Shown piece by piece: positions 37,311-47,647 of a DNA stretch of 60,000 nt. Within the stretch, counting starts at the first letter, position 1. The number at the start of each line of letters is the position of its first letter. The notes beneath the pieces were generated by a model. It worked only from the letters and a program-made list of their open reading frames with translations, was not told where the DNA came from and did not search any database. A program made the translations under genes and the position numbers. Source of the stretch: Symsagittifera roscoffensis (taxonomy: Eukaryota; Xenacoelomorpha; Acoela; Convolutidae); the NCBI RefSeq assembly GCF_963678635.1, contig NC_087070.1, forward strand, positions 13,366,539 through 13,426,538, in the 5' to 3' direction.

Positions 37311-37672
37311 GCACAGTTTGGCCTCGTAATGAGCTAATCTCCCACCCTGTCCTCAATTAACTTGTGATATGAAGTGGCATGTGGTGTAACATTCGTCTAC
37401 TGCAGTCACACATGAGGCTTAAGAAAAATAGGCCCTATAACCACTGGCTCAAGGGTCAGGGACACTATCTCTTGTGTTTTTCTACCTCAAGAACGGTCGG
37501 AGCCAGTTCGGTTCGCTTGTGACATGAGACTACGACCCGTTACAGCTTAAAGGCTACTACTAAAATATCCCCCCACTCTAGAATTAGAAACGTCCCCATA
37601 CTTAGGTCTCTAGATACCCAAAATACATGAACGCCGTTAAAAACCGGGTTGGAACAATCCGTTAAGTTACTT

Positions 37673-37678
37673 TTTATT
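37673..37678 (-). terminator. Polyadenylation signal AATAAA in the LTR
   Basis: Minus-strand AATAAA (in CTAATAAAAAG), about 190 nt downstream of the candidate TATA box. This spacing would give a short R region. The equivalent in the right LTR is 59709-59714. Confidence 0.55.
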
Positions 37679-37827
37679 AGACAGTGTAACTTTGATCCAT
37701 TTCAGATGGATCAACCTAAAACTCGCCTTACCTCAACATAACAATTATAAAACACACTCTGGGAATTTAAATTTGTACTCACATAGTAGCACGCTCAAGA
37801 AGTGGGAAATAATCCAGTCGGTAACTA

Positions 37828-37839
37828 ACTCAAGAATTA
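37828..37839 (-). promoter_or_regulatory. LTR copy of the TAATTCTTGAGT motif near the expected start site
   Basis: Minus-strand TAATTCTTGAGT lies 33 nt downstream of the TATA box start, where transcription should begin. Its core, TAATTCTTGAG, is repeated three times just upstream of ORF2 (47648-47707). Function is inferred from position and recurrence only. Confidence 0.45.
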
Positions 37840-37865
37840 AATAACGTAACTAAATGAGTCTAATG

Positions 37866-37872
37866 TTTTATA
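37866..37872 (-). promoter_or_regulatory. Candidate TATA box of the LTR promoter
   Basis: TATAAAA on the minus strand in the context ACTATAAAACATTAG. It is the best TATA-like sequence of the LTR and is well placed relative to the downstream AATAAA. The right LTR carries the same sequence at 59902-59908. Confidence 0.55.
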
Positions 37873-38684
37873 GTTTTAACAATGAGAACGAGTTTATACT
37901 CTAGACAATAGTTTTCTTGTGAACCATTAGGACACTCAAGCTGTCCACCTTTCCACCGAAGGTTCACTCTAGTCCAGTTCCGAATAATACTCCAGTCGTT
38001 ATAATCCAATTCGAGGGAATGCTCTCGTCTCTGTCACAGATGGGACAGCTCTACTCTCGATTATTATAGTGATGGAAATTGCGAATAGCAATTTCCTACT
38101 GCTTTTTCTTGCGACTTTCCCGCGTTTTCGACTCAATTGTTCTGAAATTGTTCTGATCTCTTTTTCTGATTTTCAGTTCTCGCGAGAAAATCGTGCATGA
38201 CAGGTTCCATTCGAAATTTTGAAAAATTAAATTTCACTCCAAAATCAAGTGTTTTTTGCTTCTCTCAAGGTCAAACTTCCAAATATGACCGACTGGCACA
38301 TACTCCCCGGACTCGAGATCGATTTCCTCATCGCGCGCTGTCTTCTGCCAGTGAGTCCCAGAAAAACCGAGTGTTGCTCAAGATACAGTGCCAGTGGTCA
38401 TTTACAGAAGTTTGCAGTAGATTTAAGCTTATCTACACCCCAAAATTCACAGCCATTTAAAATTTTCACACTATTGCTAAACAGCAACCAAAATCTGCAT
38501 ACACCTGCACCCTTGAATTTTCGCTTTTCAAGCCAATCATTTTAAAATCTCTTTTGTCCTATTCAATCAGGAAATTGTCATGCAGCATTTCGATTTATAT
38601 AATAAATATAGTATATTAGTAACAATATTTGCTTTGTTAAAATTTCTTTTTCGTGAATCCAAGTTTCACTCGGATCCACGCTCA

Positions 38685-38701
38685 AGCCCCCCTTCCCTCT
38701 C
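38685..38701 (-). promoter_or_regulatory. Polypurine tract (plus-strand DNA primer site)
   Basis: Minus-strand GAGAGGGAAGGGGGGCT lies directly before the TG of the 3' LTR, 29 nt after the ORF2 stop codon. In LTR elements this purine run resists RNase H and primes second-strand synthesis. It also fixes the inner LTR boundary. Confidence 0.85.
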
Positions 38702-38730
38702 AAGACTCAAGATCCATCCGATTTGCCCAT

Positions 38731-41700
38731 TCATCTCGTGCTCTTCGCCTTGGAGGTACTGCATCCTGAAGTGCTAGATGCGGCAAACTGTCTCAACAGT
38801 TCCTCTTCATCATCGGAACTAATCACAATCTCCTCCCAAGCCTTCAGCTGTTCATAGGATCGCATCCATTCTCTCTGCTCCTGCAATCTCTTTGCTTGGT
38901 TGGGTAGTGCCTTCACCCTAGCTTCTCGGTTCAAGCAAAAGGAGTTGTGCAGGCTCAAGCTCACGTTCTTCGCCAGGTCTTCCTCTAGTATCGACTCCCT
39001 CGCTTTGGTATTGTCTCTAGACATCTTACCCACTCTTTTCCATCCTGTCGTGATCGCATTACGATGGGTTAGCAGGGGTCTCTTGAAAGCTTCCGGCCCA
39101 ATCTCGGCCTGGAACTGTCGATACTCTTTTTGATGTTTTCTCATGTGATCTTTCGTTGTCATGTACAACCAAGACGTCAGTGTCGCCCGAAACCATGGAA
39201 AGTACCTCAAGCGACTCCATACGTGCCTGACTTCCGTCGGTATGGCGAATACTTTGCACGCAGTCTCAAACAACTCGAGTCTCCTGCTGTAGTCTATCGC
39301 GTATATTGACTCAGCCGTTGGCGTCGTCGCCTCCCGATACTTCGTTATATTCTCTTCTATCCATCTCAGAGCTAACATCGTACTCACTACTAAGAGCGTC
39401 ACCTTCTGCCGGTGATCCGGTAGTCCGATCGACCGAATCTCTTCCACATCCCACACCAGGCAAAGGTTCTTGTGATCTGGATACCACACCGTTTGTGCCA
39501 AACAGTGGCATGGGCATTCCCCATGAGAGATCTCAATGCTCCTGAGATTACGCTCCCCTGAGGCTTCCAAGAGAGGCTCAAGCTCCATCATTTTCTCGTG
39601 CATCGTGTCGTTGTCTTCCAGGTTCGGAGTACTTCCCACAGGTTTCCCGATCACGTTTTGTCTCTCGTGATCGCTCGTGTTTTCTCTTTCCAACTTCACA
39701 AGATCTTCTCCCCAGATTTCGCTTAAGTCATCTCTCAATTCTTTTGGTACTGTCCCTTTGATTTTTCTCAACAACTTGTGCGAGTGATGCGACATCCGAG
39801 CCAACCTCACGCACTTGGGCACTGAGAAGGCCTTGTCCACCAGTATTCTCTGGCTGGACACTTCCACCATCGCCATGTGTAGCGGGTAGTGACTTCCGTA
39901 CAAGTTGGCCATCATTGACCCTATCAGCGATTTTGCGTTCAATGGCAAGCCATAAGCTTCGCTCATGGGAAATCCCATTTCCGCCTCAAGACCAACCTTC
40001 CAGCTCCGGATGTGTTTTTGAGTCACCTGCAACACCCCGGGCCATGATTCTACGCTCAACGCCGTCACTAAATGATGTTCAGACTCCAGTCTCTCCAGTG
40101 CCTGCAGACCACACATTCTCGAGAAGAATCCGAGAGCTGTCGCTATATTCACCGTGGTTCTCGCGTAACATTCCGCTATTATTTGCACTTCACTTTTCTC
40201 CCTTTCTGTGATGTCTTCGAACCAAGTGACCAGGTCTTCTTTTTGAAACGACAGTATTCTGACGCATGACCGTCCATCGCAGATGTGCTCTCCGTTCCCA
40301 CACGTCGAATCCAGACAGCTACCCGGCTCCAATTTCTTTGCTGACCCGGGGTCGCTCGTCCTTTCGCTTGGCTCTTGCATCTGGGGCGTGATTAGCTTAT
40401 GTAGCACACTCAACTTCGCCAGATCTTCATCTTCCGTTGGTGCTAACCTCACTCGCTCTGTGGTTTCCTCGATTAGACTTGCATGGGGATGTGGACACCA
40501 GGAGGGTCTTAGTAGCTTCCATATCACTCCCAAGTTCGTGGTTAACAAGCCATTTCCACCGCCCATGTTCACTTCAACTCTCTTGTTTGAGCGCGGTATG
40601 CTTATCACCTCTGGTGTTTTCTCAAGAATCAGGCCCAGGCTCGGCCCCTCTTTTTCCACCGCGTCTATTTCCATTATTCTTTCTGTCCAAAACTTCAGTA
40701 GCTCCGCTACCTCATGGTTTCTGTGGGCTCCTCCAGCTTCCGAGTCTAAGAAGGGATTGTAGGCTATTCCCATCACTCCAGACACATATTGGTATTCCCC
40801 CTTCTCACTGAGTCTCGAGTACTGTTCTGACGAGGCCAGGTTACGGTGAACATCATGTTCTTCCTCGAACTTCTTATTAGAGAACCTCCGTACCTCGTCC
40901 AGCTTTCGATGGTTCTCTAAGGATAGTCTGGAACCATCTTCTTTCTCTATTCCTGTACTCTGATATACGTTCAAGATGATCGTTGAGACTCTTCTCTCCA
41001 TGGTTTTACTTCCACTTGCTCTCTGGTGGCATGCCAGGATGGTGCTATCAGACATCATTGACATTGTCCATCTCAAGAAACATGTGGCATCTTTTCTTCT
41101 AGCCAGGCTCAAGCCTGAATTGTCCCTGGCCACGTGTTGCATCAGTGCCTGATACACCTCTAGCTTCTTGCTTCCCAACTTCAGCCTGTCATACGAGGTC
41201 AATGTCTCCAACTCTATTCCCACCAGACTCCAGGTGAACATTAATTGTCCCGCAGTTCTAACGAAGGGATTCGCCATTAGTGGCGGTGCTGATGAGGATG
41301 TTCTCATCGCCTCTTCAAAATGATCCTTCAACAAACTCTGCCAGGACCTCTTCAGATGACTTGCCATCTCTATCTTATTAACCTCGGCTTTTTGCTGGGT
41401 GGCCCAATTGCGTCGCCTGCGAGCTATTCCACTATCCAACTTCTTCAAGCAGTCCTCCATTTCCTTCAATGTTTCGAGGGCCACCCACCACGTCCGGGAA
41501 GTGTTCCTCGTCTTGTTCCTCTCCAATGGATCACTCGTCACTTGTTTGCCCATGTCCTGATGTGCCTTCGAGATCCATTCTTTGCCGATCTCCACTTCCC
41601 CTACCTGTCCGTTCGTTGAACCTCTCTTCACGTTTACCTTCTGAGGCTTGAAGTCTTCTTCTGACGTCGAACTGGTGGAAACCTCTATTTCCTTTTCTAC

Positions 41701-44700
41701 TTCAAGTGGTTTCCTGAGCTCCGAGCTGTTCTTGTATGCCGCCGTCTTGCATCGGGCCAAAACGATGGGCGCCGTCTCTCTCAAGTTTCCTTCCGAAACA
41801 GCATCCACTGAAGGACTACCCCATCCTTCCACTTCTCTCTTCCTCTTGCGAGTCTTCACATCTCTGCTCGAGGGTGTTGTGGCTATCATCATTGATTCGA
41901 CCTCTCCATCCACTCCTTCCAACTCTTGCCTCCCCCCTGCTCGAGCCTTAAGGATATTAGTACTTTTAATCATATTACTAGTCCCAACCTTATCCCTTTT
42001 TATATCATCAACCATTTTATCCACAGTTTTTTGTTTCAGAGTAGAGCTGTCCTCACATTTCTCTTTTCTAGTCTTCGATCGTGCGTTCCTCAGCTCCACT
42101 AGCTTGTTCAGCAGCTCTTTTCTTGCTTTCTCATCCAGGCCCGTTCCTATCAGGAGCGGTTCCCCGAATCTCACTACTGCGTCCCACAGTTCCTTCTTGA
42201 ACTTGTCCAGCGTCGTCTCGCTGCCCACTTCTCGATTGAATACCCCAAGGAATTCCTGCCAAGCGTCATCCTCGAGAGATCCCAAGAATATGTCCCTGTT
42301 CCCTTCGAACGTGTTCTTCTCCCTTTCCTCCGAGCTCAAGAGTAACATCCCCATATTGAAGGTCTCACCTGCCAATGGCAACTCTAGGTTCTTCCGCGGG
42401 GACGGGTTCAGAGGTGGGGTGGCAGTATCTGCCCAATTCTCTTCGCTCAAGTCTTTCAACAGCTCTTGAGTGGTGAGTTCCTCCCCTGATGGCCCTGGTT
42501 CAGGCGTATTCCCCACCTCCATGTCTTCTCCAGCTTCACTGAGAGTTTCATCCATACTCTCTTCATCTGATTCATTTCTTCTTCTCTCGAGAATTCTTTT
42601 GAATCGATCCTCAACAGGTCCACTCCTCTTGTCTCCAGGCGTGTCTACAGACAGTGGTGACGGTGTCGTAGGATCCAGCTTTTTATATTCCGTCAGGGCT
42701 ACATGCAGTTGACCTGCTGCATCTAGTTCTGTTCCCTCCTGTGTCACTTCTACTTGTTCCAAGCCATAGGGTGCCTTGTATTTTCTCGTGGCAAATTTCA
42801 TTTCGTCCACCAATGCGACGTGCCCCTCCATCACGATCATCCTGCCATCATCCCATATGGGTAGCATATTCTCAAGTCCTTCCTTCTCAAGAGTCCTCAA
42901 GACTTTCCGCACTTCATATCCAGGGGGCTGCGAACCTCTACTCTTTTTCGCTTGCGTCGTCCACGAATTTACCTTCATCTCGCTGATGTGGAAGTAGACT
43001 GCCGCCGTGTAGCCGATGAACAGGGGATCCCAGCCATCCGTGAAATGCCTCTGCGTTTCCTCCGTCATCATCTTCGCCATTATGGAGGGAACCACCAAGG
43101 GACTATTCATTCCCAAGGTCATCCTCCTGACTGTCGGGAACTCAGGCATGGTGGCTGGTAGGATTTCTTTCTCCATTATGGCCTCCAGCTCCCTCTTGAC
43201 TAGTGCAAAGCACTCCTTCCAGGCGGGGATTCTCAAGACTTCTCGTCCGTCGGCCGTCAATGGGTTTAGGTTCCAAAACTTTGGATACATTTCAATGGGG
43301 CCCTCTCGCTTGCCTCCCATTCTACATTGCATTTGTCCCCTGAAGTTGCACACCATCATCTCGGCATCTTTCACTTTTCCGAAGAGTACCGTGTTGCTCA
43401 TACGCGCCCTGAGCACCTCCTGCTGACACCAATTCAGCGCTGTACCATCCAGTACGCTGATGAGACTCAAGTGCGTCACCGAGTGACGATACGTTATCAC
43501 CAGGGGATCTGGAAACGCGTACGTCACTGCTGGACCATAGATGCAGGTCACCACCTCCTCTAGACCTCGGATTATCCCCATTGGGTCCGACCTCATTGCC
43601 AGGCACAGGTCCGTCAACAGAGGCATCCCTCTGTTCGCCTTCTCCCATTCTTCTCTCGAGGTTGGGTTCTCATCTTCACCCGTCATGTATCGATTCTGCA
43701 TCATGAGGTATTGCACCAGCAGTGTCTTCAACCCTGCGGCACACTTGTAGGAGCTGGTTTCAATGCTCGTGTGGATTCTCCTCATAGACAGAGGTTCTCC
43801 ATATTCCATTAACCGATGAAACGACACCAATTCCCCATGGGTCAAGAGCACTAGTGCCAGGTACCCATCAACTCGAAGTGTCTCCACTCCCCGACTAAAC
43901 ATGTATGCTGGACCCATGTTGAACAAGTATCTGGGATAGACCAAATACAGGGCCAAGAGCAGGCTGATGGGCATGCCCAGTATCTCCTGCACGAAGGCTC
44001 CAAAGATAGTCGCCGTGGTATCGAATACTCCTGCCAAGAATTCCTTCTCCCAGCAAGGACTCAAGAACTTGAGAATCTCGTAATCCCTCCGAGTCTTCAA
44101 TTCGCCTTTGGCGTGCTCTCTCCAGAACCCTGCGATTGTCACTTCATTGGCGGCCGAGACAAATCTAGCCACCGTCATGTCTCTTACCTCGGCCAGCTCC
44201 AGTTGCTTCTCTAGGAAACTCCAGACTTGCTTCACGAGGAGTGGTGCTTCCTCCCTTGTCTTATTCGTGGCGTTCTCCAACCTTGGTGTCAAAAATGGCC
44301 ACCAGCCATTCTCTTGAGTCAAACGATATTTCAACGATCCTAATTGCTTTTCCGTCTCGGCCACATTTCTTCTCTCGTTACTGGGACCTCTAGACTTGCT
44401 GGTGGAGTTCGTGATCTTTACATCCATACTCCGAAACCACAGGCTGGCCGTTAATTTGCTTATCGCCGGGTGATCGTCCCCGATGACTGGGCTGAACTTG
44501 AGCTGCCTGGCAAAGTTCGATATCTCTAGCAAGAGCACCTCGTCTAATACGATCAGGATGTCGGCTAGTCCATAAAAGCCCCTCAGTGCATGAGATATAT
44601 CCGCCCATGCCGCCGCCAATTCTGACTTGCGAAGTCTCAGGCTCGATGGCTCCAACTCCGGATTGGGGGCTGCCATTAGAATCCGCCATTCACTCCCTTC

Positions 44701-47610
44701 TGCTATCAGGATCAAGACCGCGTACACGAACTGTAGGGCGGGTGGCATATTCGCGTATCCAGGGGATGTGGTAAACACCACCTTCGTCTTGGACCCGAAT
44801 CTCGAGACAACATTCTCTTGCACTTCATTCATCGCCGCAAACAACGCTTGAATGGCTTCCCATATCTTCCTCGATGTCGGAATTTCATCGCCCTTTAGTT
44901 GCTCAAGAAGTCCCATCGCGTGCAGGTGATCATTCATCCCTGCAAACAATAGCAGTTCAGGTTCACAGGGCATCTCCGACTTTATTGCCACTACCAGAGT
45001 TAACATCTGATTCAATTCAGCTCCTGGCAAAGAGTATATCAAAGTCTCCGGCCAGAACAACTTGGGAGACGTTCCTTCGAAGTCTGATCCCGCCACAATG
45101 ACTACTCTCGCAGCAGCTGGGTCTGCTCTATCATATACTGCCAGGGTTTTGGCCAGCTGGGTACTCCCACAGGGCTTCCCGTACCTGGGATCTTCCGCCA
45201 ATTTCGAGCCTTCGTAAGCGGCATCTGGCAATCCCGTTCCTCCCGGATTGAGTAGCTTGTCTACCACCTTCAACTGTGCCGGGGTTGCCAACCTGATTCT
45301 GGCGATGCTAGTTCGGTGCTTGGGAGGTTCTGCTATAAGTCCCGGACTCCCCAGCAGCTTGAGAGGTCTGTAATTAATGGGTCCCATGATCTTTTTTGTG
45401 GGAATTCCCGTCAGGTCTGTGGTCTCCATCAACTTCGCTCTCGAGAAGTGCGCCTCATGAGCTTTCAACCAGTCCACGCAATGATGCCTATTCAAGTCCT
45501 CGTGTGATACTCGTTCGATCCCCAGGGTTTCCGCCAATTCTTGCCTGCATTCCAAACTCTCTAGATCCAGTTCTTTCACCTTCTCGGGATATCTCAAGCG
45601 AGCGGTCTCCATAGACTTATTTTCCCGTTTGCTCTCTGCCACTACCACTGAGGATATCGCCGAGCTTGGAGGTGTTGATGACGTCACCTCCTCAGACTCC
45701 ATTGGCGTGGCACTCTGCAATCTGGTCTGGCTGCTGCTTGAACTGTCTCTAGTGTCAACTCTCGGTCCCAAGCGACCAGCCAAGGCCCTCGAGGCAAGGA
45801 ATGGTGGGTTGGGAGGTGGTCCTAAAGTGAATTGGGCTGTCTCCAGCAGGTCCGCCTCTAGCGTGTTTATGTGTTCCTGGAAGACATCGTTCAGCCACTC
45901 CGCTCCCCTTGGCCTATCGAAATGGATTCCATCTTTTGAGGTGTCTTCAGGGAATCCCTTTTTCTCCATACGTTCTGCTATGTCCAACAGCCTGAGAGGA
46001 AGCACACTCTTTCGGTGTATGTCTCGGATCACCTTGTTCAGGCTCCGCACCTTCTGGTTCATCTCTAGGGCGTGCTGATCAAACATCATGTTGTAGGGGA
46101 CCGTGCATACCGTCAGCAGGATGGGGTCCATCTGGATCCTCAGTTCCTCAAGAAGGCAGCTCATCTTGTCGCACAACCTCGTTACCTTCCTCGCTTCTCC
46201 CCTTGACACGTCGTTGGTCCCAACCATCAGGGTCACTGTGTAAACTTTGGTCATCCCTAGCATATCCAGGGTTGCCAACATCTGTGGCGTGGCAGCTCCA
46301 GCGAAACTCAAGACTCCTGTCTGCCAATGTGACCGTATCTGGGTCAACACCCGCACCAGGCTATCCCCTATAATTAGGTGAACTGCACCCTCTGGCACAC
46401 GAGGTGGCGCTAGATACTCCACCCAGGCTGCGTCATGGAAGCAGTCCCTCCTGGCTCCCTGTTCCGCACTCCAGTCCAGCCGATTGTGCCTGTGGTAGTT
46501 CCCTTCTGTATTCTTCTTATAGCTTGCGATCACGACATTCCTGACCGGCTGTTCCCTCCAAGTTGGGGGAAGCTCTGGCCTTGTCGATCTTTCACGACTC
46601 TGCTGCTGCAATTTCTCGCCTAGCTCCTTCAGGCGCGATGAGGCGCCGCTCACCTGACTGCCACTCGAGGTCGAGGTTGGGGTATATCCTGGTAACACCA
46701 CATCCATCAGGGGACGTACAGGTTGTGTCTCTAGGTTGCGCAGGGAAGGCGTCACGTCATTCGGTATCCAGACCTCCAACCCTTCACTCATGTGTTCTCT
46801 GGCCTCGCGGTCAAGGTTGAACCGTCCTCTAGCCCTGGGAGCTTCGTCCACCTCCATGCGCGACTCTGGCCTCGAGCTGGTCACCACTCGTTCGTTTGAC
46901 CTGGCTCCCTTCTGTGCGTCAAGCTCGCGTTGTCGCTGTTCTATCCTTTCCAACTCCGACTTCAATTGATCACGATTCGCGACGTTCTCCCGCACCCTTA
47001 ACTCCTGTTGATGCTCAGCTGTTTGTATCTCAAGCAACCTCAGAGCCTGGTCTCGCTCATTGACCGCCTGGTCCCTTTCCAGCTGAACCTTCTCCCGATC
47101 CAGATTTGCCTGATCCCGATCGAGGTTTGCCTTATTCCTTTCCTTCTGCGTCTTCTCGAGCTCTTTCTTTAGAACACCTAGATCCGGATATGCCTCGGTC
47201 GTCTGTTGCATTCGTGACATCGATGGCACCCTACTCGAGCTCTGGCTGGTGGACCTTACTGTTGGCCTAGTCGGTAATGGGAATTCCCCTGCGCCATATT
47301 CGGTGTTGTTATTCAGGCCAGGATTCCTTGCCAAGTCAAAACCCCTTACTCCTCCATCCACATTCCAAGACAACCATCTGGTCTGTTCTTGGTTCGATAT
47401 TCCCTCGGTGGTGTAGCCGATCATCAAGACAGCCTCCGTTGCAGACTCCCTGCACTCACCCTGGTCCTCCAACTGGAGGATGGCATTCAGCATCACCGCC
47501 ATTCTCTCGTCTATTTGGGTATAGTCCAAGTCCCTCAGGCGCCTGTACAGCTCATCAAGAGTGGGCTTCCTCAGGACCGCGGGCACGGAGTTCCAGAATC
47601 GGTCTGCCAT
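38731..47610 (-). CDS. ORF2: 2959-residue protein with SGNH-hydrolase domain, function unknown
   Basis: A single intact frame downstream of pol, where env often sits, but with no signal peptide and no clear envelope features. Residues 145-235 are a charged coiled coil (repeated ANLDRDQ-type heptads). Residues 408-585 hold a full SGNH/GDSL set: IIGDS (Ser417), SFAGAAT (434-440), GTND (464-467), DGIHF (Asp560, His563), predicting an esterase or acylhydrolase. Residues 835-1060 look like a second, altered copy: VAGSDF, LPGAE, AGMND (890-894), DDHP (1045-1048). Residues 1660-1730 are acidic. A basic cluster KTRKRKRE (1919-1926) could be a nuclear signal. Cys-rich patches are at 2432-2449 and 2696-2717. 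IVISSDDEEE (2928-2937) resembles a SUMO-interaction motif. The rest I do not recognise. A long frame of this size without stops in a young element implies selection. Expression is probably from a subgenomic or spliced RNA; a 508 bp spacer with stops separates it from pol. Confidence 0.93.
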   Translation of the reverse strand: MADRFWNSVPAVLRKPTLDELYRRLRDLDYTQIDERMAVMLNAILQLEDQGECRESATEAVLMIGYTTEGISNQEQTRWLSWNVDGGVRGFDLARNPGLNNNTEYGAGEFPLPTRPTVRSTSQSSSRVPSMSRMQQTTEAYPDLGVLKKELEKTQKERNKANLDRDQANLDREKVQLERDQAVNERDQALRLLEIQTAEHQQELRVRENVANRDQLKSELERIEQRQRELDAQKGARSNERVVTSSRPESRMEVDEAPRARGRFNLDREAREHMSEGLEVWIPNDVTPSLRNLETQPVRPLMDVVLPGYTPTSTSSGSQVSGASSRLKELGEKLQQQSRERSTRPELPPTWREQPVRNVVIASYKKNTEGNYHRHNRLDWSAEQGARRDCFHDAAWVEYLAPPRVPEGAVHLIIGDSLVRVLTQIRSHWQTGVLSFAGAATPQMLATLDMLGMTKVYTVTLMVGTNDVSRGEARKVTRLCDKMSCLLEELRIQMDPILLTVCTVPYNMMFDQHALEMNQKVRSLNKVIRDIHRKSVLPLRLLDIAERMEKKGFPEDTSKDGIHFDRPRGAEWLNDVFQEHINTLEADLLETAQFTLGPPPNPPFLASRALAGRLGPRVDTRDSSSSSQTRLQSATPMESEEVTSSTPPSSAISSVVVAESKRENKSMETARLRYPEKVKELDLESLECRQELAETLGIERVSHEDLNRHHCVDWLKAHEAHFSRAKLMETTDLTGIPTKKIMGPINYRPLKLLGSPGLIAEPPKHRTSIARIRLATPAQLKVVDKLLNPGGTGLPDAAYEGSKLAEDPRYGKPCGSTQLAKTLAVYDRADPAAARVVIVAGSDFEGTSPKLFWPETLIYSLPGAELNQMLTLVVAIKSEMPCEPELLLFAGMNDHLHAMGLLEQLKGDEIPTSRKIWEAIQALFAAMNEVQENVVSRFGSKTKVVFTTSPGYANMPPALQFVYAVLILIAEGSEWRILMAAPNPELEPSSLRLRKSELAAAWADISHALRGFYGLADILIVLDEVLLLEISNFARQLKFSPVIGDDHPAISKLTASLWFRSMDVKITNSTSKSRGPSNERRNVAETEKQLGSLKYRLTQENGWWPFLTPRLENATNKTREEAPLLVKQVWSFLEKQLELAEVRDMTVARFVSAANEVTIAGFWREHAKGELKTRRDYEILKFLSPCWEKEFLAGVFDTTATIFGAFVQEILGMPISLLLALYLVYPRYLFNMGPAYMFSRGVETLRVDGYLALVLLTHGELVSFHRLMEYGEPLSMRRIHTSIETSSYKCAAGLKTLLVQYLMMQNRYMTGEDENPTSREEWEKANRGMPLLTDLCLAMRSDPMGIIRGLEEVVTCIYGPAVTYAFPDPLVITYRHSVTHLSLISVLDGTALNWCQQEVLRARMSNTVLFGKVKDAEMMVCNFRGQMQCRMGGKREGPIEMYPKFWNLNPLTADGREVLRIPAWKECFALVKRELEAIMEKEILPATMPEFPTVRRMTLGMNSPLVVPSIMAKMMTEETQRHFTDGWDPLFIGYTAAVYFHISEMKVNSWTTQAKKSRGSQPPGYEVRKVLRTLEKEGLENMLPIWDDGRMIVMEGHVALVDEMKFATRKYKAPYGLEQVEVTQEGTELDAAGQLHVALTEYKKLDPTTPSPLSVDTPGDKRSGPVEDRFKRILERRRNESDEESMDETLSEAGEDMEVGNTPEPGPSGEELTTQELLKDLSEENWADTATPPLNPSPRKNLELPLAGETFNMGMLLLSSEEREKNTFEGNRDIFLGSLEDDAWQEFLGVFNREVGSETTLDKFKKELWDAVVRFGEPLLIGTGLDEKARKELLNKLVELRNARSKTRKEKCEDSSTLKQKTVDKMVDDIKRDKVGTSNMIKSTNILKARAGGRQELEGVDGEVESMMIATTPSSRDVKTRKRKREVEGWGSPSVDAVSEGNLRETAPIVLARCKTAAYKNSSELRKPLEVEKEIEVSTSSTSEEDFKPQKVNVKRGSTNGQVGEVEIGKEWISKAHQDMGKQVTSDPLERNKTRNTSRTWWVALETLKEMEDCLKKLDSGIARRRRNWATQQKAEVNKIEMASHLKRSWQSLLKDHFEEAMRTSSSAPPLMANPFVRTAGQLMFTWSLVGIELETLTSYDRLKLGSKKLEVYQALMQHVARDNSGLSLARRKDATCFLRWTMSMMSDSTILACHQRASGSKTMERRVSTIILNVYQSTGIEKEDGSRLSLENHRKLDEVRRFSNKKFEEEHDVHRNLASSEQYSRLSEKGEYQYVSGVMGIAYNPFLDSEAGGAHRNHEVAELLKFWTERIMEIDAVEKEGPSLGLILEKTPEVISIPRSNKRVEVNMGGGNGLLTTNLGVIWKLLRPSWCPHPHASLIEETTERVRLAPTEDEDLAKLSVLHKLITPQMQEPSERTSDPGSAKKLEPGSCLDSTCGNGEHICDGRSCVRILSFQKEDLVTWFEDITEREKSEVQIIAECYARTTVNIATALGFFSRMCGLQALERLESEHHLVTALSVESWPGVLQVTQKHIRSWKVGLEAEMGFPMSEAYGLPLNAKSLIGSMMANLYGSHYPLHMAMVEVSSQRILVDKAFSVPKCVRLARMSHHSHKLLRKIKGTVPKELRDDLSEIWGEDLVKLERENTSDHERQNVIGKPVGSTPNLEDNDTMHEKMMELEPLLEASGERNLRSIEISHGECPCHCLAQTVWYPDHKNLCLVWDVEEIRSIGLPDHRQKVTLLVVSTMLALRWIEENITKYREATTPTAESIYAIDYSRRLELFETACKVFAIPTEVRHVWSRLRYFPWFRATLTSWLYMTTKDHMRKHQKEYRQFQAEIGPEAFKRPLLTHRNAITTGWKRVGKMSRDNTKARESILEEDLAKNVSLSLHNSFCLNREARVKALPNQAKRLQEQREWMRSYEQLKAWEEIVISSDDEEELLRQFAASSTSGCSTSKAKSTR

Positions 47611-47647
47611 TCTTTGTAACTTCGGGATGTATGTAGGTAGATGTTAA

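Larger units (their letters stand above)
37385..38684 (-). repeat. 3' LTR, complete, 1300 bp
   Basis: On the element strand it begins TGAGCGTGGATCC and ends GTTACA, giving the canonical TG...CA. The inner boundary at 38684 is inferred from a polypurine tract that ends exactly next to the TG. The outer boundary at 37385 is seen directly, because identity with the right copy starts there. Inferred parts on the minus strand: U3 about 38684-37841, R about 37840-37655, U5 to 37385, based on the TATA box and polyadenylation signal listed separately. Confidence 0.88.

Noticed and set aside
41648-42469. 273-codon open frame on the plus strand
   Set aside because: Antisense to ORF2 and Ser/Leu-rich, as expected opposite a Glu/Lys/Arg-rich coding strand.
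38731-47610. ORF2 as a classical envelope glycoprotein
   Set aside because: No signal peptide, no furin-like site with fusion region and no clear terminal membrane anchor were seen; domain content is enzymatic and nuclear-like.
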